Shown here: one piece after another, positions 53,585 through 64,000 of the stretch | How positions within the stretch are numbered: position 1 is the first letter of the stretch | Layout of the letters: each line of letters starts with the position of its first letter | Assembly: GCF_024519465.1 (NCBI RefSeq) | Contig: NZ_JALJRW010000002.1 | Coordinates: forward strand, 62,001-126,000 | DNA length: 64,000 nucleotides | Reading direction: 5' to 3' | Origin: Stenotrophomonas sp. Ste86 | Lineage (GTDB): Bacteria; Pseudomonadota; Gammaproteobacteria; Xanthomonadales; Xanthomonadaceae | Made by a program: the position numbers and the translations under genes | The notes under the pieces: model-generated | Told to the model about the DNA's origin: nothing | Database searches by the model: none | The model's input: the letters and a program-made list of their open reading frames with translations, nothing else

Positions 53585-54792
53585 TGAAGCAGATGGTCAT
53601 GATCAAGCGCGTTGCCACCCTGGTCCTGTTGGGCGTGGCGTTGTCCGGCTGCACCACCGTCAAGGGTTGGTTCGCCGGTAAGGACGCGGCCGCCAAGAAG
53701 GCCCTCGAGCCGGCGGAACTGGTGAAGTTCGAGCCGACCGTCAAGGTCGACAAGCTCTGGAGCGTCAACGTCGGCAAGGGCGAGAAGCGCATCGGCGTGC
53801 GCCAGGGCCCGGCCGTGGCCGATGGCCGCGTGTATGCGGCGGCGATCTACGGTGGCGTGCACGCCATCGACCTGCAGACCGGCAAGAAGGTCTGGACCTG
53901 GGAGCCGGCCAAGGAAAAGAAGAAGCCCAAGCTGCGCCTGTCTGGTGGCCCCGGTGTCGGCGAAGGCCTGGTGGTGATCGGTACGCTCGACGGCCAGGTG
54001 ATCGCCCTCGATGCCAACGACGGCACCGAAAAGTGGCGTGGCAAGGTGACCGGCGAAGTGATTTCCGCCCCGGCCGTTGGCCAGGGCATGGTGTTCGTGC
54101 GCAGCAACGACGGTCGCGTGACCGCGCTGGACGCCGGCAACGGCACCCAGCGTTGGTTCAACCCGCGCGAGCTGCCGGCACTGACCGTGCGCGGCAATGC
54201 GGCGGTGGTGGCCGGCCCGGGCGTGCTGTTCATCGGCAACGACGACGGCAGCGTGTCTGCGCTGGCGATGACCGACGGCCGCACCGTGTGGGACCAGATG
54301 GTCGCCAACGGGGAAGGCCGCACCGAGCTGGAGCGCATGTCCGACGTGGACGGCGCCCCGGTGCTGGAAGGCAATACGCTGTTCGTGAGCAGCTTCAAGA
54401 GCCAGACCATGGCGATCGAAGGCCCGACCGGGCGTCCGCTGTGGACCCGTGACCATGGTGGCGCCGGTGGCGTGGCCCTGACCTCGGGCAATGTGTTCGT
54501 CACCGACAACAAGGGCGGCGTGTTCGGCCTGGACAAGAACAGTGGCACCGCGATGTGGTCGCAGACCGGTCTGGCCCGGCGCTCGCTGACCGGTCCGGCG
54601 CTGCAGGGCGACTATGTCGTGGTCGGCGACTACAAGGGGTATCTGCACTGGTTGCGGACCGACAATGGCGAGTTCGCAGCTCGCGCCAAAAGTGGCGGCG
54701 ACGCCCTGCTGGCGCAACCGGTAGCCGCCGATGGGATTCTGCTGGTGCAGAACGTTGATGGAAAGCTGACCGCATTCCGGTTGGCACAATAA
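53584..54792 (+). CDS. bamB: Outer membrane protein assembly factor BamB
   Basis: BamB is a lipoprotein of the BAM complex that inserts outer membrane proteins. The 402-residue protein has the lipobox VALSGC (Cys near 23) and an eight-bladed propeller of PQQ-type repeats (GKKVWTWEP, GTEKWRGKV, GTQRWFNPR, GRTVWDQMV and others). An ATG four codons later is an alternative start. It lies between yfgM and der, the usual place. Confidence 0.96.
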   Translation: MKQMVMIKRVATLVLLGVALSGCTTVKGWFAGKDAAAKKALEPAELVKFEPTVKVDKLWSVNVGKGEKRIGVRQGPAVADGRVYAAAIYGGVHAIDLQTGKKVWTWEPAKEKKKPKLRLSGGPGVGEGLVVIGTLDGQVIALDANDGTEKWRGKVTGEVISAPAVGQGMVFVRSNDGRVTALDAGNGTQRWFNPRELPALTVRGNAAVVAGPGVLFIGNDDGSVSALAMTDGRTVWDQMVANGEGRTELERMSDVDGAPVLEGNTLFVSSFKSQTMAIEGPTGRPLWTRDHGGAGGVALTSGNVFVTDNKGGVFGLDKNSGTAMWSQTGLARRSLTGPALQGDYVVVGDYKGYLHWLRTDNGEFAARAKSGGDALLAQPVAADGILLVQNVDGKLTAFRLAQ

Positions 54793-54804
54793 GGAGTTAC
54801 CGCG

Positions 54805-56196
54805 ATGCTGCCCTTGGTCGCCCTGGTTGGACGGCCGAATGTCGGCAAGTCCACGCTGTTCAATGCGTTTACCCGTACGCGCGACGCGCTGGTCCATGAC
54901 CAGCCCGGCGTGACCCGGGACCGTAATTACGGTGTTTGTCGTCTTAACGAAGACCACCCGTTCCTGGTGGTCGATACCGGCGGTATCGCCGGTGAAGAAG
55001 AAGGTCTGGCCGGTGCTACCGCCCGCCAGGCCCGCGCCGCCGCCGCCGAGGCGGATCTGATCCTGTTCGTGGTCGACGCCCGTGAGGGCCCGATGGACGA
55101 CGAGATCCTGTCCTGGCTGCGCAAGCTGGCGCGCCCGACCGTGCTGCTGATCAACAAGATCGACGGCATGAACGAAGATACCGTGCGTTCGGAGTTCGCC
55201 CGCTACGGCTTCGGCGAAATGCTGACCGTGTCGGCCGCCCATCGCCAGGGCCTGGACGATCTGCTGGACGAAGTGGTGGAACGGTTGCCGGAAGAAGGCA
55301 CCACCGAAACCCTCGACAACGATCCCGGCCGCGTGCGTATTGCCTTCGTCGGCCGCCCCAACGTGGGCAAGTCGACGCTGGTCAATCTGCTGCTCGGCGA
55401 AGAGCGCATGATCGCCTCCGAAGTGCCCGGTACCACCCGTGATTCGATCTCGGTGGACATGGAGCGCGACGGTCGCGAATACCGCCTGATCGACACGGCC
55501 GGCCTGCGTCGCAAGGCGCGCGTGGAGGAAGTGGTCGAGAAGTTCAGCGTGATCAAGACGCTGCAGGCCATCGAGCAGTGCCAGGTGGCCGTACTGATGC
55601 TGGACGCGTCCGAAGGCGTCACCGACCAGGACGCCAGCGTTCTGGGCGCGGTGCTCGATGCCGGTCGTGCGCTGGTGGTGGCCATCAACAAGTGGGACGG
55701 CCTGACCGATTACCAGCGCGAGCAGGCTGAAGCCCTGGTGTCGCGCAAGCTCGGTTTCGTGCCGTGGGCGGAAGTGGTGCGCATCTCGGCCAAGCATGGC
55801 TCGGGCCTGCGCGAGCTGTTCCGCTGCATCCACGCCGCGCATGCCTCGGCGACGCACGAGTTCAGCACCAGCGAAGTCAACAAGGCGCTGGAAGTGGCCT
55901 ACGAGACCAACCCGCCGCCGGCGATCCGTGGTCACGTGTCCAAACTGCGTTACGTGCATCCCGGTGGCTCCAATCCGCCGACCTTCATCGTGCACGGTAC
56001 GCGCCTGAAGGATCTGCCGGAGTCGTACAAGCGCTATCTGGAAAACTTCTTCCGCAAGCGCTTCAAGCTGGTCGGCACGCCGGTGCAGTTCATCTTCCGC
56101 GAGGGTGTGAACCCGTACGAAGGCAAGAAGAACGTCCTCACCGAACGCCAGGTCAAGCGCAAGCGCCGCCTGATCAAGCACGTCAAGGGCCGATGA
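54805..56196 (+). CDS. der: Ribosome-associated GTPase Der (EngA)
   Basis: Der has two GTPase domains and is needed for 50S subunit assembly. The 463-residue protein shows GRPNVGKST twice (about residues 8 and 181), DTGG and DTAG, NKID and NKWD. A C-terminal KH-like domain includes NPPTFIVHG and ends with a basic tail. It starts 12 bases after bamB and is followed by a strong terminator. Confidence 0.98.
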   Translation: MLPLVALVGRPNVGKSTLFNAFTRTRDALVHDQPGVTRDRNYGVCRLNEDHPFLVVDTGGIAGEEEGLAGATARQARAAAAEADLILFVVDAREGPMDDEILSWLRKLARPTVLLINKIDGMNEDTVRSEFARYGFGEMLTVSAAHRQGLDDLLDEVVERLPEEGTTETLDNDPGRVRIAFVGRPNVGKSTLVNLLLGEERMIASEVPGTTRDSISVDMERDGREYRLIDTAGLRRKARVEEVVEKFSVIKTLQAIEQCQVAVLMLDASEGVTDQDASVLGAVLDAGRALVVAINKWDGLTDYQREQAEALVSRKLGFVPWAEVVRISAKHGSGLRELFRCIHAAHASATHEFSTSEVNKALEVAYETNPPPAIRGHVSKLRYVHPGGSNPPTFIVHGTRLKDLPESYKRYLENFFRKRFKLVGTPVQFIFREGVNPYEGKKNVLTERQVKRKRRLIKHVKGR

Positions 56197-56203
56197 TGCA
56201 AAG

Positions 56204-56229
56204 AAGAGCCGGCGAAAGCCGGCTCTTCC
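56204..56229 (+). terminator. Intrinsic terminator of the ndk-der run
   Basis: AAGAGCCGGC, tetraloop GAAA, GCCGGCTCTT, then CC. The 10-bp stem is perfect, but the T-run is limited to the end of the stem. It starts eight bases after the der stop. Confidence 0.8.
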
Positions 56230-56236
56230 GCATCCG

Positions 56237-56758
56237 GTAGTGCCGAGCCATGCTCGGCAGACCACGCGCAGCGTGGCAATGATCGAACCGGGTAGTGCCG
56301 AGCCATGCTCGGCAGGCCACGCGCAGCGTGGCAATGATCGAAGCCGGTAGTGCCGAGCCACGCTCGGCAGCCCACACGCAGCGCGGCAATGATCGAACCG
56401 GTAGTGCCGAGCCACGCTCGGCAGCCCACGCAAAGCGCGTCAATGATCGAACCGGGTAGTGCCGAGCCATGCTCGGCAACCCACGCGCAGCGTGGCAACG
56501 ATCGAACCCGGTAGTGCCGAGCCAAGCTCGGCAGGCCACGCACAGCGTGGCAATGATCGAACCCGGTAGTGCCGAGCCACGCTCGGCAGGCCACGCACAG
56601 CGTGGCAATGATCGACCCCGGTAGTGCCGAGCCATGCTCGGCAGGCCACGCACAGCGCGGTAATGATCGACCCCGGTAGTGCCGAGCCATGCTCGGCAAG
56701 GCTCTTGCACCTGGCAATTACCGACGCCTGGAGCAGCCGAGCATGGCTCGGCTCTACC
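56237..56758. repeat. Tandem array of nine composite SMAG units (54-55 bp period) plus one inverted unit
   Basis: GTAGTGCCGAGCC starts at 56237, 56292, 56347, 56401, 56456, 56511, 56566, 56621 and 56676. Each unit is a SMAG hairpin followed by a second small hairpin (CCACGC and GCGTGG around CGCA or ACA) and the linker AATGATCGA. Stem changes in the SMAG part (CCATGC or CCACGC) differ between units. A single inverted SMAG ends at 56758. No gene lies in 56197-56801. Confidence 0.9.
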
Positions 56759-56801
56759 GCCCCCCCCCAATTCCCCCGCGCGTCTGCGCGATAATCCCCG
56801 C

Positions 56802-57941
56802 ATGAGCACCGTTCCCGAACTCACCCCCGGTCAGGCCCGCGCACGCATCGCCCATGGCGCCCTGCTGATCGACGTCCGCGAGGCGCACGAGCGGGCCAGC
56901 GGCATGGCCGAAGGCGCGCTGGGCATCGCCAAGAGCGACCTGCTGGCCGCGTCGGCGACGCATCTGCCGGCCACCGACCGCGAGATCGTCCTCATCTGCC
57001 AGAGCGGCAAGCGTTCGATGGACGCCGCGCTTGCCTTGCTGGATCACGGTTATACCCACGTGGCGTCGGTCCACGGCGGCACCACCGCCTGGCGTGCTGA
57101 CGGCCTGCCGCTGGTGCAACCGCTGCAGAGCGAGGCCGACGCGGATTTCAACGAACGTTATGCGCGTCACCTGCTGCTGCCGCAGGTGGGCGTGGCCGGT
57201 CAGCAGGCATTGCTGGCTGCGCGCGTGCTGGTGGTCGGGGCCGGTGGCCTCGGCGCGCCGGCCGGTTTCTATCTCGCCGCCGCCGGGGTAGGGCACCTGC
57301 GCATCGCCGACGATGACGTGGTGGAGCGCAGCAACCTGCACCGGCAGATCCTGCACACCGACGCCAGCATCGGCACGCCCAAGGTGCTGTCGGCGCGCGA
57401 ACGGCTGCTGGCGCTGAACCCGCAGTTGGACATCGACGCGGTGCAGGCGCGCGTCACCTCGGCGAATGTGGATGCCCTGCTCGACGGGGTCGACGTGGTG
57501 CTGGACGGCTCGGACAATTTTCCGCTGCGCTACCTGCTCAACGATGCCTGCATCCAGCACGGCATCCCGCTGGTGTACGGCGCGGTGGAGCGCTTCACCG
57601 GGCAGGTCAGCGTGTTCGATGCTGGCCGCCATCGTGGCCAGGCGCCGTGCTACCGCTGCCTGTTCCCGGAGCCGCCGCCGCCCGAATTCGCGCCCAACTG
57701 CGCCGAAGCCGGCGTGCTCGGCGTGCTGCCGGGGATGGTCGGGCTGCTGCAGGCCACCGAAGTGCTCAAGCTGCTGCTGGGGATGGGCGAGCCGCTGGTC
57801 GGGCGGCTGCTGACCTTCGATGCGTTGGGCATGCATTTTCGTGAGACGCGCTTGCGCCCCGATCCGGACTGCCCCCTGTGTGCGCCCGGCAGGGCCTTCC
57901 CCGGCTATATCGACTACGCCGCGTTCTGCAACAGCATCTGA
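56802..57941 (+). CDS. moeB: Rhodanese-ThiF/MoeB fusion, sulfur-carrier adenylyltransferase
   Basis: A 379-residue protein. Residues 1-105 are a rhodanese domain with the active-site loop CQSGKRS (C66), and residues about 118-379 are an E1-like adenylyltransferase. The latter has VLVVGAGGLGAPAGFYLAAAG, the Arg-containing RSNLHRQIL, DNFPLRYLLND, and zinc Cys pairs in CYRC and CPLC. It should activate MoaD or ThiS and may also deliver sulfur. In the better-known fusions the rhodanese is C-terminal. GATAAT at 56790-56795 lies so close that the message may be leaderless. Confidence 0.9.
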   Translation: MSTVPELTPGQARARIAHGALLIDVREAHERASGMAEGALGIAKSDLLAASATHLPATDREIVLICQSGKRSMDAALALLDHGYTHVASVHGGTTAWRADGLPLVQPLQSEADADFNERYARHLLLPQVGVAGQQALLAARVLVVGAGGLGAPAGFYLAAAGVGHLRIADDDVVERSNLHRQILHTDASIGTPKVLSARERLLALNPQLDIDAVQARVTSANVDALLDGVDVVLDGSDNFPLRYLLNDACIQHGIPLVYGAVERFTGQVSVFDAGRHRGQAPCYRCLFPEPPPPEFAPNCAEAGVLGVLPGMVGLLQATEVLKLLLGMGEPLVGRLLTFDALGMHFRETRLRPDPDCPLCAPGRAFPGYIDYAAFCNSI

Positions 57942-57955
57942 TGCGGGGTGGAAGG

Positions 57956-58031
57956 GTAGAGCCGACCCATGGTCGGCTGTCCTTGGCGCGGTCTCAGGCA
58001 GGCCGAGCAGCCGACCATGGGTCGGCTCTAC
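57956..58031. repeat. Inverted pair of SMAG elements
   Basis: GTAGAGCCGACCCATGGTCGGC at 57956 and its inverted partner ending CTAC at 58031, separated by about 30 bases. It lies 14 bases after moeB. Confidence 0.85.
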
Positions 58032-58192
58032 CGGGTCTGCGTGGTGTCATCGCGCTGTTTGCAGGACGATCTGCCAAGTGAGTCCTGTCATCGTTCTGTT
58101 TTCGGCACGATAAAACGTAGCACGCACGCTACTTCCATCCGAAGCTTTGCCCTATCGTTGTCTCCATCAATGTAGTCCGGGGAAACAACCGC

Positions 58193-60019
58193 ATGGCGGT
58201 GGAAGCAGGTGCCAGTGAACTGGTGAAAGTGGTCGCCCTGCTGGGTGCGGCAGTGGTCATGGTGCCGCTGTTCCGTCGGCTTGGGCTGGGCTCGGTGCTG
58301 GGCTATTTCGCCGCGGGCCTGGCGATCGGTCCGTTCGGTTTTGGCTGGTTCGCCGACCCCCAGGCCATCCTGCATACCGCCGAACTCGGCGTGGTGATGT
58401 TCCTGTTCGTGATCGGACTGGAGATGCGCCCCTCGCACCTGTGGGGGCTGCGCAACGAAATCTTCGGATTGGGCACGCTGCAGATCGTGGTCTGCGGCGC
58501 GGTGCTCACCGGGGTGTGCATGTTGCTGGGCCTGCCGGTCAAAGTCGCCTTCATCGGTGCGTTCGGCTTCGTGCTGACCTCCACCGCCGTGGTGATGCAG
58601 CTGCTGGCCGAGCGCGGCGACATCGCCTTGCCCTCGGGCCAGAAGATCGTCTCGATCCTGCTGTTCGAAGACCTGCTGATCGTGCCGTTGCTGGCGGTGG
58701 TCGCGTTCATCGCACCGGTGCAGGCCGATGCCGGTGAAAGTTCGCGCTGGGTCAGCGTGGGCATCGGTGCCGGCGCGATCGTCGGGCTGGTGCTGGTGGG
58801 GCGGTTCCTGCTCAACCCGCTGTTCCGCATCCTGGCCGCGGCCAAGGCGCGCGAGGTGATGACGGCCGCTGCGTTGCTGGTGGTGCTCGGCGCGGCGTTG
58901 CTGATGCAACTGGGTGGGCTGTCGATGGCGATGGGCGCGTTCCTGGCCGGCGTGCTGCTCAGCGAATCCACCTTCCGCCACCAGATCGAGGCGGACATCG
59001 AGCCATTCCGCGGCATCCTGCTCGGCCTGTTCTTCCTCAGCGTAGGCATGGCGCTGGACCTGACCGTTGTAGCCAACAACTGGCCGCTGATCGTGTCCGG
59101 CGTGCTCGCGCTGATGCTGGCCAAGGCGGCGTGCATCTACGCGGTGGCGCGGATCATGGGCAGCGACCACCGCCAGGCGCTGGACCGGGGCGTGGTGATG
59201 GCGCAGGGCGGCGAGTTCGCCTTCGTGCTGTTTTCCGCGGCTGCCGCGGCGGGTGTGATCGGGGTAGAGGTCAACGCCAACCTGACCGCGATCGTGGTGC
59301 TGTCGATGGCGCTGACCCCGCTGTTCGTGCTGCTGCACGACAAGCTGATGCCCGACCGGGTGATCTCGCTGGAGGGCGTGGAAGCGGCCGATGGCATGTC
59401 CGGCAGCGTGTTGATGATCGGTTTTGGCCGCTTCGGCCAGGTCGCCAGCCAGTCGCTGCTGGCGCGCGATGTGGACGTGACCATCATCGACAACGACATC
59501 GAGATGATCCAGAGCGCGGAGAAGTTCGGCTTCAAGATCTACTACGGCGACGGCACCCGGTTGGACGTGCTGCACGCCTCCGGTGCCGGCGTGGCGCGTG
59601 CCATCGCGGTGTGCGTCAACGACAGCGCGCAGGCCGACCGCATCGTCGAACTGGTCGCCCACCAATTCCCACAGGCCAAGCTGCTGGTGCGCTCGTTCGA
59701 CCGCGAACACTCCTTGCGCCTGATCCATGCCGGCGTCGATTTCCAGATCCGCGAGACGTTCGAATCGGCGGTCGCCTTCGGCGAGGCCGCGCTGGTCGAA
59801 CTCGGCCTGGGCGAAGAGGATGCAGCGACCATCGCCCGCGAGATCCGTCGCCGCGATGCCGAGCGCTTCGAGCTGGAAATCGCTGGCGGCGGACTCATCG
59901 CCGGTGCGCACATGACCTATGGCAACTCGCTGCCCGGCGTACCCACGCCGACGCCGTTCACCGCGCCCAAGCGCAAGGCGCGCACCCTCAACGCGGACGC
60001 GTTGCCGGAAGAGGAATGA
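58193..60019 (+). CDS. Monovalent cation:proton antiporter-2 (KefB/KefC-like)
   Basis: A 608-residue protein of the CPA2 family, probably potassium efflux coupled to protons. Twelve or so membrane helices (residues 10-385) include GLAIGPFGFGWF and the half-discontinuous helix motif LLFEDLLIVPLLA, with the Glu-Asp pair of the transport site. The C-terminal RCK (TrkA-N) domain begins VLMIGFGRFGQVASQSLL near residue 405 and binds nucleotide. No KefF/KefG-type ancillary gene is adjacent. Confidence 0.92.
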   Translation: MAVEAGASELVKVVALLGAAVVMVPLFRRLGLGSVLGYFAAGLAIGPFGFGWFADPQAILHTAELGVVMFLFVIGLEMRPSHLWGLRNEIFGLGTLQIVVCGAVLTGVCMLLGLPVKVAFIGAFGFVLTSTAVVMQLLAERGDIALPSGQKIVSILLFEDLLIVPLLAVVAFIAPVQADAGESSRWVSVGIGAGAIVGLVLVGRFLLNPLFRILAAAKAREVMTAAALLVVLGAALLMQLGGLSMAMGAFLAGVLLSESTFRHQIEADIEPFRGILLGLFFLSVGMALDLTVVANNWPLIVSGVLALMLAKAACIYAVARIMGSDHRQALDRGVVMAQGGEFAFVLFSAAAAAGVIGVEVNANLTAIVVLSMALTPLFVLLHDKLMPDRVISLEGVEAADGMSGSVLMIGFGRFGQVASQSLLARDVDVTIIDNDIEMIQSAEKFGFKIYYGDGTRLDVLHASGAGVARAIAVCVNDSAQADRIVELVAHQFPQAKLLVRSFDREHSLRLIHAGVDFQIRETFESAVAFGEAALVELGLGEEDAATIAREIRRRDAERFELEIAGGGLIAGAHMTYGNSLPGVPTPTPFTAPKRKARTLNADALPEEE

Positions 60020-60026
60020 CGATCAG

Positions 60027-60050
60027 GTAGTGCCGGCCGCTGGCCGGCAA
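60027..60050 (+). repeat. SMAG element
   Basis: GTAGTGCCGGCCGCTGGCCGGC in the spacer between the antiporter gene and folD. Confidence 0.8.
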
Positions 60051-60167
60051 CCATGCAGCGCCATCCGGGCGGATGGGGGCGTGAGCCAGCGGCCACCACG
60101 ACCGGTGGGCGAGGGGGCCTGAATCAGGGACAATGGACGACCGTCGCCCCCACGCCTGCCGCCCTCG

Positions 60168-61049
60168 ATGAGCTCACCGACCCCCGCCCCCGCCGCCCCC
60201 GCCCGCATCCTGGACGGACGCCGCATCGCCGAAGACCTGCTGGACAGCCTCAAGGTCCGGGTCGATGCCCGTCTGGCCGCCGGTGGCAGCCGCCCGGGCC
60301 TGGCCGTGGTGCTGGTTGGCGGTGACCCGGCCTCGACCGTATACGTGCGCAACAAGCGCCGCGCGGCCGAGAAGGTCGGCATCGAAGCCTTCGATTACGA
60401 CCTGCCGGCCGGCACCACCGAGGCCGAACTGCTGGCGCTGATCGACCAGCTCAACCACGATCCGAAGATCCACGGCATCCTGGTGCAGTTGCCGCTGCCG
60501 GGCATCCCCGACGCCAGCCGCCTCATCCACCGCATCGACCCGCGCAAGGACGTGGACGGTTTCCATCCGGAAAATGTCGGCCACCTGGCCCTGCGCGAGT
60601 TCGGCCTGCGCCCCTGCACGCCGCGCGGCATCGTGACGCTGCTGGGCCACACCGACCAGCCGGTGCGTGGCCGCAACGCCACCATCGTGGGCGTGAGCAA
60701 CCATGTCGGCCGCCCGATGGGGCTGGAGCTGCTGATCGCCGGCTGCACCGTGACCAGCTGCCACAAGTTCACCCCGCGCGATGTGCTCGAACGCAGCGTG
60801 CGTGACGCCGACATCCTGGTGGTGGCGGTGGGCCGTCCGGGCATCGTCCCGGGCGAATGGGTCAAGCCGGGCGCGGTGGTGATCGATGTGGGCATCAACC
60901 GCCTCGACGACGGTCGCCTGGTCGGCGACGTGGGCTTCGAGGCCGCGGCCGAGCGCGCAAGCTGGATCACCCCGGTCCCGGGCGGGGTCGGGCCGATGAC
61001 CGTGGCGACGTTGATGCAGAACACCATCGAGGCGGCGGAAGCCTTCTGA
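60168..61049 (+). CDS. folD: Bifunctional methylenetetrahydrofolate dehydrogenase / cyclohydrolase
   Basis: FolD interconverts 5,10-methylene- and 10-formyl-tetrahydrofolate in one-carbon metabolism. The 293-residue protein has the catalytic Lys in [41 protein letters not shown] and the NADP-binding [13 protein letters not shown] follow, then [16 protein letters not shown]. It is a single gene. The start [11 protein letters not shown] has a Pro/Ala-rich extension before the conserved [12 protein letters not shown]. Confidence 0.97.
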   Translation: MSSPTPAPAAPARILDGRRIAEDLLDSLKVRVDARLAAGGSRPGLAVVLVGGDPASTVYVRNKRRAAEKVGIEAFDYDLPAGTTEAELLALIDQLNHDPKIHGILVQLPLPGIPDASRLIHRIDPRKDVDGFHPENVGHLALREFGLRPCTPRGIVTLLGHTDQPVRGRNATIVGVSNHVGRPMGLELLIAGCTVTSCHKFTPRDVLERSVRDADILVVAVGRPGIVPGEWVKPGAVVIDVGINRLDDGRLVGDVGFEAAAERASWITPVPGGVGPMTVATLMQNTIEAAEAF

Positions 61050-61073
61050 CCGCTTGGTCCTGACTCGCGGTCG

Positions 61074-61172
61074 GCACCTGCTGCGGCCGTGATCCCGGGC
61101 CGACCCGCACCTGCTGTGGCCGTGATCCCGGGCCGACCTGCATCTGGCGCGGCCGTGATCTCGGGTAGAGCC
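61074..61172 (+). repeat. Three tandem 33-bp repeats
   Basis: Units start GCACCTG or GCATCTG at 61074, 61107 and 61140 and share GGCCGTGATCYCGGG. The third unit runs into the SMAG element at 61165. Non-coding spacer after folD. Confidence 0.8.
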
Positions 61173-61243
61173 GACCGTTGGTCGGCTGCGCGTGGATCGG
61201 TGTGCCACCGCGCCAAGAGCAGCCGACCAACGGTCGGCTCTAC
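61165..61243. repeat. Inverted pair of SMAG elements
   Basis: GTAGAGCCGACCGTTGGTCGGC at 61165 and its inverted partner ending CTAC at 61243, upstream of guaB. Confidence 0.85.
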
Positions 61244-61281
61244 CGGGTCCGGCGGCGCGACACAGCGTCGCATCCGCCCCC

Positions 61282-62798
<1,517 letters not shown>

Positions 62799-62810
62799 TG
62801 CGGCATGAGC

Positions 62811-62853
62811 AAAGAGGAACGAGGAACGAGGAAGCTGATTCCCGTTCCTCTTT
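62811..62853 (+). other. Hairpin in the guaB-guaA spacer
   Basis: AAAGAGGAACG and CGTTCCTCTTT can pair perfectly across a 21-base loop that itself repeats AGGAACG. It is followed by CTCTATC rather than a T-run, so termination is doubtful; RNA stability or attenuation is possible. Confidence 0.4.
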
Positions 62854-62916
62854 CTCTATCGGCCGCCGGTAACGACGCTGTGTTTCCCGTATTTACTCCT
62901 GCATTGCCCGGGCACC

Positions 62917-64000
62917 ATGACCAACATCCATAACGACAAGATCCTCATCCTCGATTTCGGCGCCCAGTACACCCAGCTGATCGCGCGCCGCATCCGCGAG
63001 CTCGGCGTGTACTGCGAGATCTGGGCGTGGGACCACAACCCGGCCGACATCGCCGCGTTCGGCGCCAAGGGCATCATCCTGTCCGGTGGCCCGGAATCGA
63101 CCACGCTGCCGGGTGCGCCGGCCGCACCGCAGGAAGTGTTCGACAGCGGCCTGCCGATCTTCGGCATCTGCTACGGCATGCAGACCCTGGCCGCCCAGCT
63201 CGGTGGCGCCACCGAAGCGGCCGACCAGCGTGAGTTCGGCCATGCCGAAGTCAACGTCGTGCACCCGGATGCGCTGTTCAAGGGCCTGAGCGACCACGGC
63301 GGCGAGCCGAAGTTGAACGTCTGGATGAGCCACGGCGACCACGTCTCCGTCGCGCCGCCAGGCTTCACCGTGACCGCGGTGACCGATCGCATCCCGGTGG
63401 CCGCGATGGCCAACGAAGAAAAGCGCTGGTACGGCGTGCAGTTCCACCCGGAAGTGACCCACACCCTGCAGGGCCAGGCGCTGCTGCGCCGCTTCGTGGT
63501 GGACGTGTGCGGCTGCGAAACGCTGTGGACCGCGGCCAATATCATCGACGACCAGATCGCCCGCGTGCGCGAACTGGTCGGCGATGACGAAGTGATCCTG
63601 GGGCTGTCCGGCGGCGTCGATTCGTCCGTCGTGGCGGCGCTGCTGCACAAGGCGATCGGCGACAAGCTGACCTGCGTGTTCGTCGATACCGGTCTGCTGC
63701 GCTGGCAGGAAGGCGACCAGGTGATGGCGATGTTCGCCGAGCACATGGGCGTCAAGGTGATCCGCGTCAACGCGGCGGACCGTTACTTCACCAAACTCGA
63801 AGGCGTGAGCGACCCGGAAGCCAAGCGCAAGATCATCGGCAATCTGTTCGTGGACATCTTCGACGAAGAATCCACCAAGCTGAAGAACGCCAAGTGGCTG
63901 GCGCAGGGCACCATCTATCCCGACGTGATCGAGTCGGCCGGCAGCAAGACCGGCAAGGCCCATGTGATCAAGAGCCACCACAACGTGGGTGGCCTGCCGG
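62917..64000 (+). CDS. guaA: GMP synthase (glutamine-hydrolysing), 3' end outside window
   Basis: GuaA aminates XMP to GMP with glutamine. The first 361 codons are present. The class I amidotransferase domain has the nucleophile C85 (GICYGMQ) and the HPE histidine ([11 protein letters not shown]). The ATP-pyrophosphatase domain begins near residue 220 with the P-loop [10 protein letters not shown]. The dimerisation domain is cut off by the window edge. It is paired with guaB. Confidence 0.97.
   Translation, partial: MTNIHNDKILILDFGAQYTQLIARRIRELGVYCEIWAWDHNPADIAAFGAKGIILSGGPESTTLPGAPAAPQEVFDSGLPIFGICYGMQTLAAQLGGATEAADQREFGHAEVNVVHPDALFKGLSDHGGEPKLNVWMSHGDHVSVAPPGFTVTAVTDRIPVAAMANEEKRWYGVQFHPEVTHTLQGQALLRRFVVDVCGCETLWTAANIIDDQIARVRELVGDDEVILGLSGGVDSSVVAALLHKAIGDKLTCVFVDTGLLRWQEGDQVMAMFAEHMGVKVIRVNAADRYFTKLEGVSDPEAKRKIIGNLFVDIFDEESTKLKNAKWLAQGTIYPDVIESAGSKTGKAHVIKSHHNVGGLP

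Noticed and set aside
56237..56758. CRISPR-like look of the regular array
   Set aside because: There are no unique spacers; the whole 55-base unit repeats, the repeat is a REP hairpin, and no cas gene is near.
56183..56824. Open frames with repeated peptides such as RAWLGTTG and RSLPRCAW across the SMAG array
   Set aside because: They are translations of the tandem palindromic repeat, appear in several frames at once, and show no ribosome site or family similarity.
62811..62853. Riboswitch between guaB and guaA
   Set aside because: Only one simple hairpin is present, without the conserved bases of a known purine or other riboswitch.

Overview
This window is an ordinary, GC-rich chromosomal segment of a gammaproteobacterium of the Xanthomonadaceae, most probably Stenotrophomonas. 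The protein repertoire fits that family: FimX, FabV as enoyl-ACP reductase, AguA/AguB, a short L36, and MoeB with an N-terminal rhodanese domain. The gene spacers carry about 44 short palindromes that begin with GTAG, which match the SMAG class of REP elements described in Stenotrophomonas maltophilia. I see no prophage, insertion sequence, CRISPR array, rRNA or tRNA gene.

Layout. 1-1.9 kb: secD (3' part) and secF. 1.9-2.4 kb: repeat-filled spacer, then fabV. 3.8-6.9 kb: two overlapping MFS transporter genes divergent from a TetR regulator, with three operator-like palindromes between them. 7-9 kb: fimX. 9.1-16.1 kb: housekeeping and poorly known genes (HI0933-type flavoprotein, yaeQ, an RluA-family pseudouridine synthase, yaiI, a cold shock gene, a GST, selO, apt). 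16.3-21.7 kb: dbpA, a yeiH/LysR divergent pair and the ABC-F gene uup. 22-30.8 kb: a two-gene c-type cytochrome operon, then a three-gene RND efflux operon with one adaptor and two different permeases. 31.3-35.7 kb: TraB/GumN protein, GNAT, and AguB and AguA of putrescine synthesis. 35.9-44.5 kb: rpmJ, cmk-rpsA-ihfB, lapA-lapB, then envelope polysaccharide genes (WecA-like transferase, WbpM-like dehydratase, galU). 44.9-49.3 kb: a beta-oxidation operon headed by a PsrA-like TetR regulator with a self-operator. 49.6-56.2 kb: ndk-rlmN-pilF-rodZ-yfgM-bamB-der. 56.8-64 kb: moeB, a KefB/C-type antiporter, folD, guaB and the 5' part of guaA.

Several neighbourhoods form functional units. SecDF assists Sec export, and YfgM and BamB serve the translocon and outer membrane assembly. 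LapA/LapB and the sugar genes feed lipopolysaccharide or capsule assembly. AguA and AguB catalyse consecutive steps from agmatine to putrescine. GuaB and GuaA catalyse the two steps from IMP to GMP. FimX and PilF both serve type IV pili.

The least explained structure is between the genes. Two families of long hairpins each keep a conserved core, while their flanking arms differ completely from copy to copy yet remain self-complementary within each copy. SMAG palindromes also supply the stop codon of three genes and, for ihfB, apparently the terminator. No clear undescribed protein-coding system was found. Coordinates of palindromes and repeats were read by eye.
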